64,000 bases of DNA from Heloderma charlesbogerti (Eukaryota > Chordata > Lepidosauria > Squamata > Helodermatidae): the NCBI GenBank assembly GCA_026122225.1, contig JANEZZ010000986.1:248001-312000 (forward strand). Direction: 5' to 3'. Position 1 is the stretch's first letter. Each line of letters begins with the position of its first letter. Both the position numbers and the translations under genes were made by a program. The notes beneath the pieces were generated by a model, which saw nothing but the letters and a program-made list of their open reading frames with translations, was not told where the DNA came from and searched no databases. Positions 22,801 to 34,800 of the stretch are shown piece by piece.

Positions 22801-25800
22801 AGAAGGTTTGCAGTCATTCGGCCAGATCTAGCATGCATGTATACATCTCCAAGTCCTAGTAACTTTCAACACAGTAAGATTATGGTGATGTGTGGCACTG
22901 ATAGCAATCTTTAGCTCTTGACAGCAAATCTCACAATAACTGTGCCAGTTTTGTTTTTGTTTTATTTATAAGCCTGCATCTCCATTTTTTGCCTATTCAG
23001 GAGGGCTCGCCTAGCTGCTGTGTGGCACCAGGGGGGTGGGGGGCTGCCAGAGGAGGGGACATTAGCTTCCAAGAACCCCTTTCCACCAGCGCGATGTTGG
23101 ATGTCACCCTGTGAAATCTTAACTGCACGCAGCATTAATTGTGTACTTACCCTGTTTGTGGACTTGTCCTTGCCAAGTTTTTATGAGCTGGAGAGGAACT
23201 CTGAATTTTGCTTCCCACAGGGCCACTTGGAGACAGTATTTTATTTGCCGGTGTACCTTTGAATGTAAATATGAAATCACTATTTCTGTAGCTTTCCTTC
23301 CCCACCCCCCACCCCTTCACAGCACCAAACCACACAAGATGTTGGAGATTCGTGAATTTATCTCCTGACTTTCAAAAAAAATTAATTAAAGGCAGATGCA
23401 AGAGGTGAAAAATAGGGTTGCAGCAGTAGTGCATGGTGTGGGGGGGTAATCTTCCCCCCATGCTATTTTCCTGATCATAATTGCCATACATACTCTGCAG
23501 TTACTATTCGTAGGGATATCAGAGAATTCCGCGACGGATCTCGGTGAGGCTGAATGCCAGTGCATTCGGCCCCCCAAAATCCATCGCAGAACGGCCTGCC
23601 ACCCCCCGCGGATCCCCCCCGGGACGAGACTTACCTGGGGCGGATATTCCGGATGGCGGCAGCTCCAGCAGCAGCTTCAGCGGCGGCTGGTCTTCCGACC
23701 GGCTGCCGCCGCTGCCATTTGCAGTCTGGTCTTTTTCCTTTTTTCCCCCCATAGATGTGATAGGCTATGTAAAGACTTACGTAGCCTATCACGTCTGGGT
23801 TTAAAAAAAAACAAAACGCGTACGTAAATGGCGGCAGCTACCACCATTTGCGTTCCTTATTTTTCGCCATCTTAGTTCACTACGCTATTTGCGTTCCCCT
23901 TTCTTTTCTTCGTCTTAGTCTACGTAAATATTGACGTAGACTAAGACGGCGAAAAATACGGAATGCAAATGGCAGCGGCCGTAGCCGCCACCATTTGCGT
24001 ATGCGTGTTTTTTTTTTTACCCAAAGCCCTCCACGGCCAGAAATCTGGCTGCGGACGGCCCTGGCCTGGGCCTGGCCGACTTCTCCGCAGAGCCGCTGTG
24101 GAGCACAGCCGGCCATCAAGGATTCCGGGGGGGAGGACTGGATCGCCTCCCCCCCACCATGAACAGAATCCACGAAAAGGTACGTGACTTTCGTACATCC
24201 CTAATTAGCCCCACTGGTGAAAATGAAAGCCAGGTTTCTTAATTCTCCCCATCTTCCACTAGGGCTAACAGCAACTTTGGGGTGGTGGTGGGGGAGAGAT
24301 TTCACCTGGGAAAGCAACAAGGTGGGGGAGGATTTACCAACTGAGGTAGACAGAAATGAAATCCCAAGTCTTGCACAATAAAGAGGAGTGTCATGACCCT
24401 AGAACTCCTATCAGTCTGGCAGTACAACCCTGGGAGATAATGATTTGCTCAGGGTCACCCACAGGACGTTATGGCTGAATGGGGAATGATTTCAACCCAA
24501 GTTTCCCTCATCCAAGCCCAAAGCTCAGTCTATGCACGACACAATGCTCGCTTGCATTATGCAGAAACCAAGTCAACAACATTAACAAGACCAGTAGCCT
24601 AGCTGCAAGCTGTAGTTTTAATATATTTTAAAGCAGCCTTGCAAGCATTTAAAAATCCATCTGTTCATTTGTCTATCTGTCAGCCTTCCTCCTCCTCTCC
24701 TTTGATCACTGTTTCTCTACCCAGCCATTGCAAACTTCTTTGCCCAGATCAGAAAGAGCATCCCAGTACTACCAGAATTTCTTTCTGCAATCTTAAATGA
24801 CCAGGAGAAGCAACTGCAACAGACCACACAGGGAGCCAAGAGAGGCAGTGTTTATAGCTGTGGTAGCACCTCTGTTTCTCGTGTGTTGTTCACCTAGGAG
24901 TAACCGATACTTGCCTTGCAAAGCAGGTCTGTGGCAACTGCACAACTGCTTTCAAGATTACAGACTGCAGTTTTTTAAAAAATTCAGATGTGATGACAGA
25001 GAAGATACTGAGAAGTTTATCACAGCACGCAACCTCAACAAATACATAGCCAGGGCCGCATTCACTTTCTGATTGTACAAAAGCAAGGCATTGGTCCATC
25101 TAGTTCAGTGCTGTCTGCACTAACTGGCAGCAACTCTCCAGGGCTTTGGTCAAGAGTCTTTCCCAGTCGTATTTGGAGATGCTGAGGATTGTACTTGGAA
25201 CCTTGACACTTGCAGACCACTTGAAGGTAACACACTCCATGAAAAGGGTTTTATTTGCCTTTGTTCTAACCTGGAGTTTTACAGAAGTGACACCAAGATA
25301 GAGAAATGCCCCCAAAGCCTACATAGATGAGTATGCGTGCGTTATCTACAATACATCTTGCTAGCTATTGCTCTGTGAGAGGAGTACAGAATCCCCAGAT
25401 CGCTGGGCTTCCCAATCCAGCCTGTGGAACCTCTGGGGCTCCTCCAGGGCTGGTGCTTGGCCTCCAAGCCCCGAGAAATCCCTCCTGGAGAGAATTCCTG
25501 CTGCTCTCTTTGATTCGAGAGGAAAGGTAACAGTGGGGATTCCTCTAGTGGTGCTCTCCCTCTCATTCAAAGAGGGAGTGGCATGACGGGGAATCCCCAC
25601 TGTTATCTCTGATCTCAAATTAGAGATGGCAGTGGGAATTCCCTGCAGGGGCTCAGAGATAACAGCTACACCCACTGACATCATCGAGCCCATGGAGGGT
25701 CCGATGGGGGGCAATGTGCCCTCCCCCTCAGAAAAAGGTTCTGCACCCCTGGCCTGTAGTAATGTTTATTCAGGTATCCCTGATATTCAACATCCATAAC

Positions 25801-28800
25801 AATATTTTAAACATTACTTGGTTGTGGTAAGCGTGATGAGGCTGGCGGTGTTATTCCTGTGGAAGGCATCTTCTTTACTGATGGCAGCTTGTACTGAAAC
25901 GACATGAAAACCAATCAAAACAATACATTATTTACTTGCTTACAAGATTTATATACCACTCTATATCTAATAAGATAATTATTGAATAAATCACTCAATA
26001 CAATTACAGTGTTCTGTCTTCCTTTGATCCAATTTCCTGAAACAATAAATAATAAATAGCTCTTCTTCCCCATAGGGCATTTACACTGGTATCTTAAAAA
26101 CAGGGTTCTGCATGTTGTTGTTGTTTTACTTCCCCCAGGTAAGCTCAGCTTCTGCCTACCTCTTCTGTGAAAAGAACATAAATACATACCAGCAATTCCA
26201 ATGCCAATTCAGTCCTCAGGCTTGCTCTTTTCCCATGCTTCATTTTTTTTTACGTATGTTTATATTTAAAGAATGTTCGTTTTTTAAAAGCCTGATCAGT
26301 TTGTAAAAGTTGCAAAACTGCTGCTGTGTGTGTGTTCTGTGACATCACAGGGACAAACCAATCTGAGCTGTGCACCAACAGCTGCTGTAACACACCAGTA
26401 AAACCAGTGTTCAATGAACTTAACCTTGAACAGGAAAAATGCTTAACAAAAACCCTCCAGTGTGGCTTCACCGTTGAAATTATGGACATTTCTATGCACA
26501 GGTAGAGAAATGCCTTCTTCCTTAATCAAAATATATTTCCTAGCATTTTAAATAGTGGTTGGAGAAAAGAACCAATGAATAATTAGGATCACTGGAAGCT
26601 GCCTTATGATATGATCAGACCATTATTGCTCCATCTAGCTCAATATTGTTTACAGCAGCCTTCCCCAACTTGGTGCCCTCCAGATGTGTTGGACTTCTGC
26701 TCCCATCAGCTCCCAGCCCCAGCTGTATCAGCTGTACTCCAAAACATCTGGAGGGCACCAAGTTGGGGAAGGCTGCTGTAAACAATACTGAGCTACATGG
26801 ACAAAGCTGGGGAAGGCTAGTCAACAGTGTGGAAGCGACTGTCTAGGTTTCCAGACAGAGTCTTTCCCAACCCCTGGAGATACCGGGGATCGTTTGCATA
26901 CAAAACATGTGCTCTACCACTGAGCTATGGTCATTCCCCACTGAACCTGGACCTATGTCTATGTAGACGTAGCTAGTGAAATCTGCACTGGACTTGCATG
27001 TAAGACATGGGATAGCATCCTTGATGAGTCAGAAACAGAGATTTAAAATTTCTGGAAATTTTGAAGCCATGGGGAAAAACCATTTTTCCCAGGGGCTTTC
27101 AGAAAAAAATGGAATGTTGGGGGGAAATTTAAAAAGTAAGAAATATTTATATTTTCATCACTCTTTACAGATCTAAAGTCACTTTGTTGCTTTAAGACAG
27201 CCTTCCCCATCCTGGTGCCCTCCAGATATTTAGGACTTCAGCTCCCATCACCCTCAGGCAGCATGGCCAATGCTCAGGAATGCTGGATATTGTAGTCCAA
27301 AACATCTGGAGGGCAACAGGTTGAGGAAGGCTGCTTTACGAATATATCATGGCTTTTATGACCCTGAATTTATATTATGTAAAACTTGGTTTCCTCATAC
27401 AATTACCATTATATTTTAAAGCTTTTCAAATTAAACTGAGTTAGTAAATTTATAATTATTGTCTGACTAAACTATTCTTTTAAATTTAATATACCAAACA
27501 TGATAATTCTATGAGCAAACCAAGAAATGCATAAAATATTTTAAGTTCCTATTTAATGCCTGACCAGAGGGAACATCACTGTTCATTTTGAAAGGTTGTC
27601 TTTAGTGGTAGTGTCAATCCCATGCCTATGCTATAGGGACCAGGCTACTGAGTTTCTTTTAGGTAGAGAGTGGCAGCAGTTAAAAGGTTTTATAGCTGAA
27701 GCAGAATTTCCTAGTGGTGAGGTTTAATTAAGAACTTTATTAAAAACTGGGGCAGTGAGTTCTATAGACCCAAGCCTCAAATACATTTTTTTTAAAAGAA
27801 CATAGGTGGGATAACCCACATGCTGTTCCACTGCATCTGGTGACAGTGGCAGGATAACCTACAATGTTTTTTTCCACGTGTGGGTTTTAAATTAGAACTA
27901 TACTAATTGTCTGCTGTAGCATCTAACCAGAACAAGCTCAGAAACACAGGATTCTGTATGGCAAAACCCAAACTGTCAAGAATGCACATTTTCTTCCATA
28001 TGGCATCTCTACTCACATGTCGCGAAACTGAGCATAGACCATCCCTAAATATCTATAAGTAAAAGATATTATTAGATCAATAATTTTTAATAAGGAATGG
28101 GAGAAAAATTTATGCTGGGAATCCTACAGAGAGGATTAAAAAAGCATTTCCTAATGGTTTCATTATTTCCAGACATTTTATATCCCTAGTCTTTTTATAA
28201 AAGTGTTCCTATTACATAGGTTTTAGAAATCATTTTGGGGGATAAAACGCTGGGTAACAATATATAAACGCCTTGCCTTAAATTCTAAAAGAAAGTATTT
28301 CATAATCCAAAGGTTTTCAATGTTTTCAATTTTTCAGAACCCCCCGCCCCCGGTCCTTGAAAAAATGGTTTTTTTCCTGAACGTTTCCGTTTTTTTCCCG
28401 AGCCTTCACATATCTAGTCAGAAACCTCCTGAGAGGCTTTGGATAAGCCATTCCTTGTGTCTGAGTTCCCATCTGTAGAATGGGAGTGCCAGTGATTTAC
28501 CTCACAAGCTTATTGCAAGTACAAGCATATAATGCCTGCAGATTTATTCTTATTCAACTATGGAATTCACTATCATAAGATATAGTGATGGCCACCAATT
28601 TGGATGGCTTTAAAAGCAGATTAGATGAATTCATAGAGGACAGAGCTACTAATCATGACAATGATACACTACCTCCAGGTTCAGAATCAGCATGTCTCTG
28701 AATACCATTGGCTGGGGAAAAGAATGGGAGAAGGCTCTTGTAGACTTCCCACAGGCATCAAGTTTGGCTGCAGGACGCTGGAATAGACAGGCCTTTGGAC

Positions 28801-31800
28801 TGATCTATTCCAGCAGGGCTCTTCTTATGGTCTTAAATCGTTATCCATTTTAATGTGTGAGGCACTTTATATTCTTGTGAACTCTAGATCAAAGTCTCTG
28901 AAGTACTTCATATAATAAGGGAACAATTCTATGGGATGTGTCCTCGATGATCATAAGCCCCCGAACTTGGGGGCTTCTGATCATCCAATGCAGGGCGGGA
29001 CGAGCGGCAAAGGCAATCTTCACTTCCCTGTCCTCCTGCCCAGCATTTTTTGCTAGATGAGTTTTTTTGCCTGTCTAGCTGGGGCACTGTGAAGCGGGAG
29101 GGAAGGAGGCTGGAGAGGCCTCAGGGTAACTCATATCCTGGCCTCTCCAGTCTCCTCTCCTCCACACACACAGAAATGCCCCCTTCTCCGAGGTTGAGTT
29201 CCTGACCTCAGAGAGCAGCCAGTGTAGTTCTTTCCATGCTGGCTACAAGGGGTTGGGGGTTGGAACTCCGATTCCCTCCTCTGAGTTCGAGCGCAGTCTC
29301 TGACCTCAGATCAGGGAATCCAAAGCATCCTATGGCCCCTCAGACACTGTGTAGGGGCCACAGGATTGCTATTTAAAAGCCATACAGGAAAGCACTTCAA
29401 GGCAAACAGCAGTCTTCACTCAAACCCTTTTCACAACTGACCTTGTGAGTTCCAGAGGAAATATTCCAGGTAAATTTAATTAGTATTATCACGTTTGCCT
29501 TTGCTTATCTATTTTTTTTAATTTCTGAAATGAAAACAGCAAAATTAGCAAAACAGATAAATACAAAACTTCCAGTCTCTTTTTTCCTTTGAAAGCTTTA
29601 AAATAGCAATTTGTATGGGCTTCGCATGCATTATTACTGCTTGTCTGGCCCCTACCCATATGAGTTGTAAGTTTTGTTTTTGCTTCTTGAGTGCCCAAGA
29701 GAAATAGACCTCTCAAGCCATATTACTTAACCTCAGGCAGGTTTTTGATGTAAAAAAATAAGATTTGGGTAAACAATCAAATGGAAAGAAAAATCAGATG
29801 AGGTGGAACAATCCATTTACCTGTGTTCGAGTGGGGAGCTTCCCTTTAACATCAGTAACCACTTTTCCTTTATTAGAAATACGTGCTGCCTGTTCTTTGC
29901 AGAAATTGATGTGTCGATCAGCTGCGCTTTCATTGAATCTTCTCTGGCAATATGGGCACTGGATATAATCTACATTCAACAGCAATCCATGAGATACAAA
30001 GAATAATACAGGTTTATTTATTATTTATTTATCAGTTAATTTTTACCCTGATTTTCACTCTACAGCAGACCCACAAGATGGCTTACAATAAAAACAGAAT
30101 ACAACATAAAAATGCAAGCACTAAAATCACTATAAATTAGTAAAACTGCATCATAAACTTACATTAAATATTAGCAGTAAACAAGTATAATCAATTAAGC
30201 ATCAGAAGCATTGAAGCCATCAATGTCCCAAAGCCTTTCCAAATGAATGTTTTCACCATGCACTTAAGCACCAGCACAAAGGGATCTGGCTAACCGTCTT
30301 GGAAAGGGAGTTCCAAAATATTGTGGTCATTACTGAAAAAAGCCCACTCATCAACACCAGCCTAGAAAAGGGAATCAGAAGCTTATTTTGGACATGATGC
30401 TCCTTCAGGTAACCTAGTCCCAGACCACTTTGGGTTTTAAAAGTGAGAAGCAGCATCTTAAATTCACCCACATGCTAACTGGCAATGCATAAAGTTCTCT
30501 TAATATTGGAGTAATATAACCCAATCAACTAGTCCCCATCAAAATCCAGTTGCCTAATTTATAACCCATTGTAGCATTCAATTAGTCTTCAAGAGCAGCT
30601 CCAAGTACAGTATAACAAGTTGTAACAGTCCGGTCTAGACATTATTAGCACATGTATAACAGTGGCTAAACCTCATTTCCCCTGGTGAGGGCTCAGATGG
30701 TAAGTTAGTCCAAACTGGAAAAAAGCAGCCTTTTACAGATGCCACCTGGTCTCCAGATGTGATGCTGGGTCCAAGAGCACCCCCAAACTGCGAGCTTGCT
30801 CTTTCAAGGGGCATGTGAATCCAGAATATGCAACTTGTCTACTCCTATTTCAACCCAATCACCCATCAACTCTTCTCTTTTATTTGGATTAAGCTTAAAT
30901 TTGTTCATCATACAATTCATTACCAACTCTAAACACTGATTCAGGGAAACACTCCCATCAGAAGAAAAAGTAAAATAGAGCCAAATGTCATCAACATACT
31001 GATGACACCTCATCCTAAGTGTATTCGTGATCTTATGTAGTACTTTCAAATGGATGTTAAATAGCATAGGAGACAGTACTGACCCCTGCAAAATCCTGCA
31101 TATTATTCACCATGGGGCCAACAATAGTCTTCTAGCAACATTTTCTGGAATCTTCTGGACAGATAGGAGTAGGAGCACTGTAAAGCAGTGCCCCATTGTT
31201 GGCCTGCAAGGTTACTGTGATTGATTGTATTGAAAGCAGCTGAAAGTTAAAGGACAATCAGCAAGGTTGTACTCCCCCATCTATGCCCTGGCAATTTAAT
31301 CTACAAGTAAACAAAGCAGTTCCTGATCCAAATCGGTCTAAAAAAATGAATAATACTCTGTCTAGTTAATATATATCATCCAGGAGCACCTGGAGTGTGC
31401 TCGACCACTTGACACAAAAATGGCAAGTTGAAGACTGGCCTATAAGTACCCTAGATCTAAGGGACCCAGACAGGGCTTTTTTCCATAAAACTCTTACCAT
31501 CTCCTGCATTATTCAGGCAGGCACTCTTGAAGGAAGACACTGATCACCTCCTGAAATGTCTCCCAATCTAGATTTAATGAACCAGGAGTGCAATCCTATG
31601 CACGTTTAGACAGAGAAAAGGCCAACAGCTTCCAGCATGCCCCAGCCAGCATAGCTGGCTGGGGCATGCTGGGAGGTGTTGGCCTTTTCTCTGTCTAAAC
31701 ATGCATAGGATTGTACTCTAAATTGGGTAGCGAATTAAGTGAGCAGGGTAGTAGGTTAGGCCTTTCTAAAATCCTGAACATCATCAAGTAACAAAAGCTG

Positions 31801-34800
31801 AAATTTATCCAAGCAAATACAAGTGGTGGATTCACTGAACACTTTCTATACAGGGGTCAAGATCCAAGCCTACCAGTGGGGCCCATGGCTAGCGCACCAG
31901 GAAGCTAGCAGTTCTAAAAGCAATTCAAAATGAGAGGACATGCTTGTTTCTGGAACAGGACAGGTCACTGGAGCTTGCAGAAGGAAGCTCCACTGACCCG
32001 TACTGACCCAGGAACTGGTGTTTCTGTTTGTTTCCAGGGTTGCTCTTTGAACTGCTAGCTTTCTGTTGCAAGAGCAGTGGCTCCAGCTTGCACAACAAAT
32101 CGAGCAGAAGCACAGTGGCAGGCATGGATAGTGCCAGGGTCTGCAGTCAGTGTGAAATGAAGTTGGAACAAATCTGAGTGACTTCATTTGGGAAGTATGA
32201 AGCAAATAACAGAGAACTATCAGAAGCTCCTCCTGTTCACACATAAGCCCCAACTGTAAGAGGCCTTTAACCATCTGGATGGAACTGCACAGATGCAATG
32301 GTAATGGGGAAATACATGCTTTTTGTCATTATTGGAAGGAATATGCCTTCAAGTTAGTTCAAGCCTATGTTTTGTCAGACTTGTTGACAGTTTTCTGTTA
32401 CAGTACTCATGCTACTATGCCTGATGCCTCATCACTCACCACTCCAAGATGAAGCAAGACATAACTGAATATACAACAAATACACCATATTTTTGCTTAA
32501 CCGCAGGCATCTTTCCACCTATGTTTTTGTGTCATGGGAATACTCCTACAATCCCATGTCTAAAAAGATACAGTGGGAATCCTAGACAAACTATATGTAC
32601 CAATAATCTGGGGGTGGCGTGGAATACTTTGTTTTTCTCTCAGGAACAGACATGTGTAACTCTTTCCAGCATTACAGTTTTAGACACGTGTATGACTCAG
32701 TGACTCTTTCGCAGGAGAGAAGACAAAATAGAACAATGGGATCATATCCAGGCCTATGTGAAGTCCATGTAAAAAAGACATTAAAATTCTGCACATATGC
32801 AAGACAGCCAGAGGTGCAGAGGGAAAGGGTTCCCCAGTACCCACTCTAAATTCCCCCAGTCATCCACTGTTCCTGAAGGTGGAAATAGATTTCAAATGTA
32901 TATAGAGATGTGTGTCCCAAGCAAGCATGGTAACAATGGACTAGTGATATACCTTGAACTGCATGTTAGTCTGTTAATAACCAGACCAAACCTGAGACTT
33001 TGGAGAAGTCATGCTGGCTCGGAATGATGGGAGCTGCAATCCAACACATCTGGAGGGCACCAGGTTGGAGAAGGCTGATCTAGCCATTTGGAAGTGATAC
33101 TGCATGAACAGATGCTGAGATTCAAGCACATCTTCATATTCTCACATTACATACCAGGATCGTAAGTAGGTGGTGGTGGAGGAGGAAGCTTTCCACCTTC
33201 TTTAAGAACCTGATCAACTCCTTTGGCTGCTCGTATAGCTGCTATGAGTTCCTCATGCTTCCGTCTCCAGTTTGATGGTTTCTTTGGGGGTTCTGGCTAA
33301 GAAGACAACAGGAACAGCACAAATATATTTCACAGAAGTGATAGAAGCAACTTTGCATGCAGTATTACAAACACCACCTTTAAGTATAAATCCTGCCTGT
33401 ATCATGAAGTCATGTTGCCTCTCAGGAGAAGCAGGATACCTACAAAAGCAGTATTTCACTCCTTGGTAGAAAGTTGTGAGAGCAGTTATGAAATACATAC
33501 ATTTAATATTTAATGAGACATGACTGATTTCCAAATAAGAGCTTTGTATGCCTAAGGTGAAACAATCTTTCAAAAGGGAAGTACACCTTTTCTCTGGTCT
33601 CATAGGCCAGATTAATCACTGCACTCTCCCTTGCCTGCCTGTCTTATTATCCTGTTGTCATTAGGGTTAGGGAGAGCCATTATTTGGGAACCACTAGTAT
33701 CTCCTGATTTTATTCACAGTTTGACATACAGTCAGTTCGTGCATTAGATTGTCTTAGCAATTATTGGTATATTAAATCAACTAACTTCGGTAAACTGCCC
33801 AGAGAGCTTCGGGTATGGGACGGTATAGAAATGTAATAAATAATAATAACAACTCCTGCTGGTGTTGAATAGTCAAGCTTTTGAACTACACTTGTCGGAA
33901 GCATCAGGCATGTTGTGTAATCCAAAAGCTTGCATACTTCTGTACTGACAGAAAGTGGTCTTATGGCCTTATGTTTGCATGTTTTTTCTCTTGCACAAGG
34001 AAAATGAGTCTTCTGAGATGCAACTTACTTACTTACTTACTTTATTTCTATACTGCCCAATAGCCAAAGCTCTCTGGGCGGTTCACAAAAATTAAAACCA
34101 AAAAGCACACAGTAAAACAATACAAAATATAAAAATGTTAAAACCACAATGTAACAATACATCCAGAACAAAACCAGAGTAAAACCTAGCAGCAATGCAG
34201 AGATTTAAAATACAGATTTAAAACAGCAAAGCTAGAAAACTAAAATGCTAAAATGCCTGGGAAAATAAAAAGGTCTTCACCTGGCACCGGAAGGAATACA
34301 ATGTAGGTGCCAGGCGAACCTCACTAGGGAGCTCATTCCACAGCTGGGGTGCCACAGCAGAAAAGCCCCGCCTCACTTCCTTTGGCAGGGGCTCATGGAG
34401 GACAGCCACTGAGGATGATCTTAAGGTCCAGGCAGGCACATATGGGAGGAGGCGATCCTTCAGATAACTTGACCCCAAGCTGTTTAGGGCTCTGAATGTT
34501 AGTACCAGCACTTTGAATCGGGCCTGGAAATGGAATGGCAGCCAGTGCAGCTGGAAAAGTACTGGCATAATATGAGCTTGTTGGCCAGTCTGTGTTAACA
34601 ATCTTGCTGCCCTATTTTGGACCAGCTGAAGTTTCCGGACCGTTTTCAAAGGCAGCCCCACGTATAATGCATTGCAGTAATCCAGATGAGAAGTTATCCA
34701 AGAGCACCCCCAAACTATGAACGTGATCCTTTAGGGGGAGTGCAACCCCCTCCAGAACAGGTTGAATATCACCTAGCCGGGCAGACGAACCACTCACTAA

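Larger units (their letters stand above)
19816..25817 (-). other. ZC2HC1A intron interval hiding one exon
   Basis: Contains an L2 tail (20545-20930) with a nested palindromic element, a DIRS-end-like fragment (about 20262-20540) and an unexplained open frame (21626-22060). Also present are a DNA-element fragment (22676-22840), a large inverted-repeat element (23511-24203), a tRNA-SINE fragment (25085-25215) and a short inverted repeat around 25520-25610. Positions 20960-21560 have TAATAAATGC and could be an old LTR, but this is not assigned. One coding exon of length 3k+1 should be here. Confidence 0.6.
25894..29820 (-). other. ZC2HC1A intron between exons 5 and 6
   Basis: Contains a possible L2 tail at 25925-26110, a tRNA-type SINE with a nested palindrome (26570-26940), a second palindromic element (27197-27338), a CR1 end (28555-28840) and a GC-rich inverted-repeat element (28921-29365). 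Positions 27350-28550 are mostly A/T-rich with nothing recognised, apart from a fragment near 28310-28420 with a TAGATATGTGAAGGC-type end. Confidence 0.65.
29970..33154 (-). other. ZC2HC1A intron between exons 4 and 5
   Basis: About 1.9 kb of it is an old L2 copy (30003-31860), itself split by the palindrome at 31587-31717. Half of a CCTCCAGATG element lies at 33016-33082. Positions 31870-33010 show no recognised feature. Confidence 0.65.

Noticed and set aside
23600..23720. The missing ZC2HC1A exon, because GGTAAGT follows an open stretch on the - strand
   Set aside because: It lies inside the GC-rich inverted-repeat element and encodes only Ala/Arg-rich sequence unlike the family.
31870..32298. 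142-codon frame on the - strand within a ZC2HC1A intron
   Set aside because: It has no recognised motif, and Cys/Trp/Ser-rich composition typical of a chance frame.
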